A DNA stretch of 9,446 bases from assembly GCA_003023245.1 (NCBI GenBank), contig PXTR01000076.1, positions 1 through 9,446 on the forward strand. Reading direction: 5' to 3'. Below, piece after piece: positions 1 to 5,216 of this stretch. This DNA comes from Bacteroidetes bacterium QS_8_68_15. GTDB lineage: Bacteria > Bacteroidota > Rhodothermia > Rhodothermales > Salinibacteraceae. Position 1 is the first letter of the stretch. Every line of letters starts with the position of its first letter. A model generated the notes under the pieces. That model was not told where the DNA came from, ran no database searches, and saw only the letters and a program-made list of their open reading frames with translations. Position numbers and translations under genes: made by a program.

Positions 1-1551
1 GAGGCTCGGCCCGACGGTGCGCTCGCTCACGATCTCGACGGGGGCCGGGAGCGCGCCGGCGTTGAGGACCGTCACGATGTCCTCCGCCTCCTGGCGGCTC
101 TCCAGCCCGCTGATGGAGGTGCGCCCGCCGGGGATGCGCTCCTGGATGACCGGGTTGGAGACGACGGTCTGGTCGAGCACGATGGCGACCTGCTTGTCGA
201 CGTTGGCCGCCGTGATGCGCGACCACTTGCGCGCCCCCTCCGAGTCCATCGTGATCGAAACCTTCGGCTCGTTGGTGTTCTGGTCAAAGTTGACGCTGGC
301 CTCGTCGACGACCTCGCCGGTCATCTTACTGTCAGCGCGCACGCCCAACAGGCGGTACATCTCTTCCCCCTGCGGATTTTGCCCGAACGGGCTGGCGCTG
401 TACATCAGCTCCACGTCGTCGGGCAGCATGCGCCGCACGTCCCGCCTGGACATCAGCGCGTTGACGGCGGCGGTGTCGGAGGCGGCGACCGTGCCGAGCA
501 CGGTGCCGGGGCCGCGCGGCATCACGTCCATGCGCGCCGTCAGCGGATTGCCGCCCCCCGCTTGCGCGCCATCGGGGTCCTGCGCTCCGGCCGGGCCTTG
601 CTGCCCGCTGAGCGGCGTGCCGCCCTGCTGCTGCCGTTGTTGTCGCTGTTGCTGCGGAGCGGGCGCGCCGCCCTGGTCGAGGCGCGTGCCCTGTCCGTCG
701 CCGCCGTCATCGGCAGCGGTGTCAGCGGGCGCGGCGGTCCCGGTGGTGTCCCGTTCGGACGGAGCGCCTTCGCTGGGCAGCGTCGCGCCGGGTTCGCCGC
801 CGGGGCGGAGCGTGTCGGCGCCGGGACCTTGGTAGTCGTCGTAGTAGGCGGTGACGCGCTCCATCGCGCTGGCGAGCTGTTGCGGCCCGCCCATCAGACG
901 AAACTCCAGGCGCGCCGTCCCGCGCAGCAGCTCGCGAATGCGCTGGGCGTCTTCGATGCCCGGCATCTCGACGACGATGCGGCGGGTGCCCTGCCGCTGA
1001 ATGGACGGTTCAGTTACGCCGTACTGGTTGACGCGCCGCCGCACGATGTCGATCGCGCGCCCGACGGCCTGATCGGCCTGGGTGCGCAGGTACTCGGCCA
1101 CGTCCTCGTTGGAGGAGCGCCGGTCGATCCCGGCGGACTGGCTGCGAAAGTAGCGGGCGAGCCGGGCATCCGGGTTCTGCTGCTCGAACGTCTGGATGAA
1201 CAGGTCGATCATCGAGACGTCGCTGCCGCCCTGCGTGCGCTGACGCGCCGTTTCGAGCGCCTCCTCGAAGGCGGCGTCGGGGTTGTCGGCCAGCTCGGAG
1301 AGAAACTGCGCGACCTGCACCTCCAGCGTCACGCTCATGCCGCCCTGGAGGTCGAGGCCCAGCTTCAGCGACTCGGAGCGCGCCTCTTCGATGGCCTGAC
1401 GGTGTTCGTCGAGGTACTCGCTTTTGGCCTCGCCTTCGAGGCCGTCGAGCTGCTGCGCGTAGTAGTAGTTCTGCACCGTGGGAAACAGGTAAAATCCGCA
1501 CAGCACCAGAAGACCAACCGTGATGGCGATGCGTACGCCGTTGCCTTGCAT
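1..1551 (-). CDS. secD: Protein translocase subunit SecD, N-terminal 517 residues (3' end outside window)
   Basis: SecD works with SecF and the SecYEG channel in the inner membrane, using the proton gradient to help pull exported proteins across. The frame is open from the ATG at 1551 to the window edge. Residues about 6-24 form the first membrane helix. LGLDLQGG at 64-71 is the family signature that opens the periplasmic P1 domain. Residues 172-202 (RRRVNQYGVTEPSIQ, then VVEMPGIED) are the second hallmark. The sequence ends in ERTVGPSL (510-517), the motif just before membrane helix 2, so the membrane bundle lies beyond the window. Residues about 240-338 are an Ala/Gly/Asp-rich, then Gln/Arg-rich low-complexity insert (QQQRQQRQQQ at 300-309) splitting P1, absent from short SecD proteins. 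No Shine-Dalgarno precedes the start, but the start immediately before a membrane helix fits the family. Whether secF is separate or fused cannot be seen. Confidence 0.96.
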   Translation of the reverse strand, partial: MQGNGVRIAITVGLLVLCGFYLFPTVQNYYYAQQLDGLEGEAKSEYLDEHRQAIEEARSESLKLGLDLQGGMSVTLEVQVAQFLSELADNPDAAFEEALETARQRTQGGSDVSMIDLFIQTFEQQNPDARLARYFRSQSAGIDRRSSNEDVAEYLRTQADQAVGRAIDIVRRRVNQYGVTEPSIQRQGTRRIVVEMPGIEDAQRIRELLRGTARLEFRLMGGPQQLASAMERVTAYYDDYQGPGADTLRPGGEPGATLPSEGAPSERDTTGTAAPADTAADDGGDGQGTRLDQGGAPAPQQQRQQRQQQGGTPLSGQQGPAGAQDPDGAQAGGGNPLTARMDVMPRGPGTVLGTVAASDTAAVNALMSRRDVRRMLPDDVELMYSASPFGQNPQGEEMYRLLGVRADSKMTGEVVDEASVNFDQNTNEPKVSITMDSEGARKWSRITAANVDKQVAIVLDQTVVSNPVIQERIPGGRTSISGLESRQEAEDIVTVLNAGALPAPVEIVSERTVGPSL

Positions 1552-1667
1552 TGCAGGAAAAGGGGAATGGAGAGACGAGGGAGCGCGGGGCGTGAGAGAC
1601 GTACCGCGCGCAATGGCGCAAACGTGCGTTCCCCACGCGGCCCCGAGGGAAAAGGAAGGGAAGCGTT

Positions 1668-1695
1668 CTTGCTCGCAGACCGCGAGCGAAGCAAG
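1668..1695 (-). other. Hairpin in the secD leader
   Basis: GCTCGC (1671-1676) and GCGAGC (1682-1687) pair perfectly around a 5-base loop. CTT/AAG extends the stem outside with one bulged base. On the minus strand it begins 8 bases after the stop of the small ORF at 1704-1796 and lies about 115 bases ahead of secD. It is followed by mixed pyrimidines rather than a T run, so it is not a convincing terminator. A role in controlling secD is inference. Confidence 0.4.
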
Positions 1696-1703
1696 CGCCG
1701 GTG

Positions 1704-1796
1704 CTACGGACCCAGGCGCCGTCCCGAGAACAGCACGCTCGCCAGCAACACGAGCGCGCCGAGCCGAAGCCGAACGGGAAGAGCAGAAACGGGCAT
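1704..1796 (-). CDS. Possible 30-residue hydrophobic leader ORF upstream of secD
   Basis: An ATG at 1796 opens 30 codons ending in TAG at 1704-1706. The product starts MPVSALPVRLRLGAL, has a hydrophobic core at about residues 12-23 (LGALVLLASVLF) flanked by arginines, and ends SGRRLGP. It lies between the proposed secD promoter (1879-1909) and secD, whose start is 152 bases further on, so it would be on the secD transcript. A short membrane-targeted peptide ending in Gly-Pro, upstream of a secretion gene, recalls arrest peptides such as SecM (which ends in RAGP) and the RAPP/RAPG class found near secDF or yidC. That resemblance is a handful of residues only. The ORF is too short for composition to prove that it is translated, no ribosome binding site is visible, and it may be chance. 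Confidence 0.27.
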   Translation of the reverse strand: MPVSALPVRLRLGALVLLASVLFSGRRLGP

Positions 1797-1878
1797 GAAA
1801 GAAAGCGGGCGCGTTCAGCGCAGGAGCTTGCCGCGGTAGCCGCTGCAACGAGGGCGTTTGCAAGAAAGACGCATTTTG

Positions 1879-1909
1879 CAAACATAGCGCCCGATTTTGT
1901 TTCTTGCAA
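1879..1909 (-). promoter_or_regulatory. Bacteroidota-type promoter for secD
   Basis: On the minus strand TTG (1907-1909) is followed by exactly 20 bases and then TATGTTTG (1879-1886). This is a full match to the Bacteroidota consensus TTG / TAnnTTTG with its 19-21 base spacing. Transcription would begin near 1873 and give a leader of about 320 bases before secD. The palindrome TTGCAA occurs three times around it (1859-1864, 1877-1882, 1904-1909); the outer pair sits near the -33 element and downstream of the start, which could suit a regulator. Whether the copies matter is unknown. Confidence 0.6.
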
Positions 1910-1952
1910 TGCTCCGGCGGTGAATCTTTCGTGGGAAACGTGCTTCGCAGTC

Positions 1953-2819
1953 GTGTTACGCCATACGCAGAACACCGCCGCCGCCACCGCCACCGCCACC
2001 GTCCGGCCCGGCTACGACCGCACGCCGCTGTTCGTCCGGCGATGGGCGCCTGCCGAGCGGCAGACGCCGCGCGCGACGGTCGTGCTCGCTCACGGCTACG
2101 CCGAGCACGGCGGACGCTACGAGGCGCCGGCCAGTCGGCTGGCCAAACGCGGCCTCGCGCTCGTCGCCTACGACCAGCGCGGCTACGGGCGCAGCGGCGG
2201 CCCGCCGGCGCTGGTGCATTCCTTCGACGAGTACGTGGCCGACCTGCACGCGGTCGTGAAGCGCGTGCGCTCCGAGCACCCCGAGCGTCCCGTTTTCCTG
2301 ATGGGTCACTCGATGGGCGGGGCCGTGGTGCTGCTCTACTGCCTCGACCACGGCGCGCGTCCGGCGGGCCTCGTGCTGTCCAGCCCGCTCGTGCGCCTGC
2401 CCGCGCCGCGCGCCTTGCGGCCAGTCGCGCGCCTGATCGGCCGCCTCGCCCCTGCGCTGCCGACGGGCCCCCTCGACCGCGACGCCATCTCACGCGACCC
2501 CGACGTCGTCGCCGACGTGCGCGACGATCCGCTCTGCTACACCGGGGGCGTCAAGGCACGCACCGGGGCCGAACTGCTGCGCGCCACGCACCGGATTCGC
2601 GCCGCGGCGCACCGCCTGGAGCGCCCGTTTCTGCTCTTCCACGGCACCGCCGACCGCATCACCGCGCCCGACGGCAGCCGCCGGCTCTATGCCCACGCCC
2701 GTGCCGACGACAAGACGCTCACGCTCTACGACGGCTTCTACCACGAAACCTTCAACGACCCCGGCGGCGCGCGCGTCCTCGACGACGTGGCCGACTGGCT
2801 CGACGAACGCAGCGAATGA
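1953..2819 (+). CDS. Alpha/beta hydrolase, monoglyceride lipase / lysophospholipase family
   Basis: Cytoplasmic serine hydrolase of the Hydrolase_4 / serine aminopeptidase S33 type (COG2267), probably cleaving monoacylglycerols or lysophospholipids. Counting from the GTG at 1953 (288 residues): the DRTPLFVRRW opening strand is at 22-31; HG of the oxyanion hole at 47-48 (AHGYAEHGGRY); YDQRGYGRSGG at 73-83; the nucleophile Ser120 in GHSMGG; Asp234 in HGTADRI; and His264 in GFYHETFND. All three catalytic residues are present. The start is uncertain: the only ATG in frame, at 1701, would add 84 unrelated low-complexity residues running through the secD promoter, so GTG 1953 (or GTG 1920) is preferred. 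An ACCGCC-type microsatellite at about 1975-2000 encodes an Ala/Thr run at residues 8-16. It is divergent from secD and the only plus-strand gene here. The exact substrate cannot be told. Confidence 0.9.
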   Translation: MLRHTQNTAAATATATVRPGYDRTPLFVRRWAPAERQTPRATVVLAHGYAEHGGRYEAPASRLAKRGLALVAYDQRGYGRSGGPPALVHSFDEYVADLHAVVKRVRSEHPERPVFLMGHSMGGAVVLLYCLDHGARPAGLVLSSPLVRLPAPRALRPVARLIGRLAPALPTGPLDRDAISRDPDVVADVRDDPLCYTGGVKARTGAELLRATHRIRAAAHRLERPFLLFHGTADRITAPDGSRRLYAHARADDKTLTLYDGFYHETFNDPGGARVLDDVADWLDERSE

Positions 2820-2823
2820 CGAC

Positions 2824-2879
2824 GGGCGAAAATCGAAGGGCGAAGATCGAAGGGCGAATGTCGAGTAGCGAAGGGCGAA
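2824..2879. repeat. Heptamer tandem array, eight units
   Basis: Eight consecutive 7-base units: GGGCGAA at 2824, 2838, 2852 and 2873, with variants AATCGAA, GATCGAA, TGTCGAG and TAGCGAA between them. It begins four bases after the hydrolase stop codon. The CGA core stays at the same place in every unit. No protein or RNA role is visible. Confidence 0.8.
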
Positions 2880-2886
2880 GGAGCGG

Positions 2887-3001
2887 CCGTTCGTTCTACG
2901 CGCTCTCGTTGCTCACAGAGCAGTGGCCATCCGAACGTCGACAGCGGGGCAGGGTAGGGATTGCCGTTTCGGAACACCGCGACGATCTCACGCTGCTCCT
3001 C
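2887..3001 (-). pseudogene. Degraded coding remnant or dispersed repeat, unidentified
   Basis: Read on the minus strand from 3001, this stretch encodes about 38 protein-like residues: EEQREIVAVFRNGNPYPAPL, then STFGWPLLCEQRERVERT. A stop codon lies just before it and the frame dissolves into the heptamer array just after it, so it has no complete gene context. One frame over, immediately upstream, the palindromic repeat at 3006-3041 reads SKRSFADLL. The two could be parts of one older reading frame. I do not recognise the family. The proline/aromatic-rich peptide looks less random than the surrounding shadows, but the evidence is compositional only. Confidence 0.3.
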
Positions 3002-3005
3002 AGTA

Positions 3006-3041
3006 GGTCAGCGAAACTACGTTTGCTGACCGACGGTGGAC
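3006..3041 (+). repeat. Palindromic 36-bp repeat, copy 1 (REP-like)
   Basis: GGTCAGC (3006-3012) pairs with GCTGACC (3025-3031). AAAC (3014-3017) pairs with GTTT (3021-3024) across a TAC loop, leaving one bulged G. A tail CGACGGTGGAC..TAGACGG follows and turns into more 7-base units. Copy 2 lies inverted at 4955-4990 and matches at 32 of 36 positions; the hairpin is kept in both. Size, palindrome and intergenic position resemble REP elements. No transposase that could mobilise it is in view. Confidence 0.7.
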
Positions 3042-3070
3042 CATAGACGGCGGACGTTCAGGCCGAGAAC

Positions 3071-3098
3071 GTCGTCTTTCGTCCTTCGTCCGTCGTCA
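3071..3098. repeat. Second heptamer array, four units
   Basis: GTCGTCT, TTCGTCC, TTCGTCC, GTCGTCA in succession. It resembles the array at 2824-2879 read from the opposite strand, so the two bracket the region holding the remnant and the palindromic repeat. The rest of 3099-3165, up to the end of the HerA-like gene, shows nothing I can name, and no rho-independent terminator is visible between the two convergent genes. Confidence 0.6.
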
Positions 3099-3165
3099 CC
3101 ACCAGCGAAATCTTTAGCGTACTTTTCTGGACCTAATTCGGTGCGGATGCTCCAGGAGGCCCCCT

Positions 3166-4838
3166 TCAAAACAGCTCCTTCATTTCCGCGTCCACGTCAT
3201 CGAGGTCCTGCGGCGCGCTGTGCCCCCCGCCTTCGCCGCCGCTGCCGCCATTGCGGAGCGCGTCGAAGAAGTCCGGCCCATAGGTGCGCGTCTTGATCGC
3301 CATCGGCATCGGGGGCGCGTGGCCCATCAGGAGCGCCTGCTGCTTCGAGTCGAGCGAAGCGAGGATCTTGCGCAGCGCGGCGCTGTCGCGCGTGCCCACC
3401 AGTGCGGCGGAGAGGTCCTTGTCGTCGGAGAGCTGCGCGACGATCTTGGTCCCGATCTGGCTGAGGACCTCGTCGTCGATGGCGGAGGGGCGCTGGTCGA
3501 CCACTTGCGCATCTCGCGCGCGATTTTGCCGAAGGACGTCTCGCTGGCGATCTGCGGCGTGAGGAATTTGTGCGCCTCCTCGATGGTGATCATCAGCGGC
3601 TGCGGCCTGTCGGCGGGCTTCTGCGTGCGAGCGTAGGTGTTGGCCTTCTCGGTGTACGCGGCGCGGATCTTACGGGTGATGATGTTGGCCACCAACAGGT
3701 AGGTGCTCAGGTCGTTATGCCCGCCGAACTCGAAGACGACCGACTTGCCGCGTTCGAGGCAATCCATCAGCGCGCGGTTGACGTCCTGCTTGTCGTCGGA
3801 GGACTCTGCGCGGAAGAAGTCCTCCTGCATCAGGCGGCCGAACTTGCGCTTCAGCGCCTTCATCGAGCCGGTGTGCGCGCCGACCGAATCGGCCAGCGCG
3901 TCGATCTCGTCGGCGTCGAGGAGTTCCAGGAGCCACCGCTCGCCGTGGCGGTTCTGAAGGGCGTAGCAGCTGTCGGCGGCCGTGTCGTTGAGGTTGAGCG
4001 TGTCCTGCAAAAGCAGGATGTCGGCCGGCTGCACCTGGTCGGCGTAGAGGTAGACCGGGAAGTCCGGCGACTGGCCGGAGCGCTCGCGCGTGGCCTTCGG
4101 GTCGAGCGAGAAAATCGACACCTTCGACCGAAACAGCTGCTTGAGGCCCTTGACGTACTCTTCGCCGCCCGCCGCGTCGGACTCTTTGGTCGTGCCCATG
4201 CCGTACTCCCCGTGCATGTCGAAGACGAGGTTCACCGCGCGCCCGCTCTGAATCAGCCCGCAAAGCAGCAGGCGCGTCAGGAAGCTCTTGCCCGTGCCCG
4301 TTTTCCCAAACACCGCGTTGCTTCGCTCGACGAACTTCTTGAGGTCGAGGCACACCGGCAGGTCCTCCATCTCGCGCGGCTGGCCGATCTCGAAGTAGCG
4401 CTGCCGGCCGTTCTCGTCGGTGTTGGCCTCCGCGCCGAAGATGCGCGCCACGTCGTCTTCCGACGCCAGCGAGACGGTCGAGAAGTGCGACGGGATCGTC
4501 TTGACGGACTGCGGCTCTTCGTGCTCGGCGTCGCCGCCCTGCGGGGCCATCAGCATGGGCTGGAGGTCGATCGTGGCGTAGGTGCCCTGCCCGCGCATCA
4601 CCTTGCGCAAAAGGTCGCTTTCCGCCGAGGGCGGGTGCAAGAGGATCTCCTCGTTGGCCGCCTCGATGCGCACGTCCTTCACCATCGCAAAGAAGTCGTA
4701 GCGCGCCCCCGCGACGACTACCAGCGAGCCGTTGGTCACGTCTTCGACCAACTCATTGCGGTCGAGCTTCATCTGGAGGCCGCCTTCGAGCGAGCCGTGC
4801 GTAATGACGCCCAGGGGCGCGCGCTGGTCGGAAAGCAT
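3166..4838 (-). pseudogene. HerA-like DUF87 ATPase, frameshifted near 3503
   Basis: Hexameric FtsK/HerA-class DNA-translocating ATPase. It closely resembles the roughly 560-residue single-protein form I know from cyanobacteria and related genomes. Start ATG 4838 opens MLSDQRAPLGVITHGSLEGG, the N-terminal HAS-barrel. KTIPSHF is at 113-119; CLDLKKFVERSNAVFGKTG at 163-181 leads into Walker A GKTGTGKS (178-185); FDMHGEYG at 206-213; Walker B ITIEEAH at 417-423; REMRK at 441-445. After Lys445 (codon 3504-3506) the frame is lost. The usual continuation, VDQRPSAIDDEVLSQIGTK, appears in another frame from 3501 and runs to a TGA at 3166. About six residues plus one base (near 19 bases) of the core strand between RK and VDQRP are missing. 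This gives two frames totalling about 557 codons. A sequencing error cannot be excluded. No nurA neighbour is seen. Confidence 0.88.
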
Positions 4839-4870
4839 GGGAGCACAGGGGGGCGGGAGCGCAGGGGGGC
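4839..4870. repeat. 16-bp tandem duplication abutting the HerA-like start codon
   Basis: GGGAGCACAGGGGGGC (4839-4854) is followed directly by GGGAGCGCAGGGGGGC (4855-4870), one base different, and then GGGAGGGCC. On the plus strand this gives six G runs within about 40 bases, enough for a G-quadruplex. It occupies the whole position where a ribosome binding site for the minus-strand gene would be. The remainder of this gap (4871-4954) shows a weak AT-rich patch near 4883-4890 and no convincing promoter. Confidence 0.75.
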
Positions 4871-4954
4871 GGGAGGGCCTGCAAGATAAAAGCCGACGGG
4901 GGAGAGGATCGAACGCCCGCCGGCGGCGCACACCGGCCGGGCGGCGCACTCCCC

Positions 4955-4990
4955 GTCCACCGTTGATCAGCAAACATCGTTTCGCTGACC
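4955..4990 (-). repeat. Palindromic 36-bp repeat, copy 2 (inverted)
   Basis: Read on the minus strand it begins GGTCAGCGAAACGATGTTTG and ends CAACGGTGGAC. It differs from copy 1 (3006-3041) at 4 of 36 positions: two in the loop, and two at the end of the second arm and the tail. The one arm change keeps a G-T pair, so the hairpin survives. It starts four bases after the stop codon of the 57-residue gene. The two copies face each other across the HerA-like gene. Confidence 0.7.
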
Positions 4991-4993
4991 GAC

Positions 4994-5167
4994 TTAATTC
5001 GGACGCACGTCCAGATTGAAAAAGGCCCACAGCGCGAACGCCCGTTCCCCTTGCCCGAGCGGAGCGTTCAGGCTGTGGTACCGCAGCCGCAGCCGGTTGC
5101 GCTGCGTCATCGGCTGCGCGTCGAGATAGCCGACGTACCGGCTGACCCAGCGAGGAGAATGCTTCAT
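4994..5167 (-). CDS. Small hypothetical protein, 57 residues
   Basis: ATG 5167 to TAA 4994-4996. The product starts MKHSPRWVSRYVGYLDAQPM, is rich in Arg, Leu and aromatic residues, and ends ALWAFFNLDVRPN. It has no signal peptide or membrane helix, and the family is not recognised. Third codon positions are strongly G/C as in the neighbours, and the balanced composition looks like a real protein rather than a shadow. It lies 49 bases after the metE stop on the same strand, close enough to be co-transcribed, with only a weak 5-bp hairpin (CCTTG/CAAGG) between. Its stop codon is followed almost at once by the palindromic repeat. Confidence 0.5.
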   Translation of the reverse strand: MKHSPRWVSRYVGYLDAQPMTQRNRLRLRYHSLNAPLGQGERAFALWAFFNLDVRPN

Positions 5168-5216
5168 GGAAGAAGGGCCTTGATACGCAAGGGCGTGGAG
5201 GGAGAATGCGGCGGCG

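Noticed and set aside
379..1839. 486-codon plus-strand open frame opposite secD
   Set aside because: Shadow of secD running on into its leader; composition is that of antisense GC-rich DNA.
1701..1952. ATG 1701 as start of the hydrolase
   Set aside because: It would add 84 low-complexity residues unlike the family and cover the secD promoter region.
3570..4889. 439-codon plus-strand open frame opposite the HerA-like gene
   Set aside because: Shadow of the ATPase coding strand; no recognisable domain.
5168..5216. Terminator after metE
   Set aside because: Only a 5-bp CCTTG/CAAGG stem with no T run.
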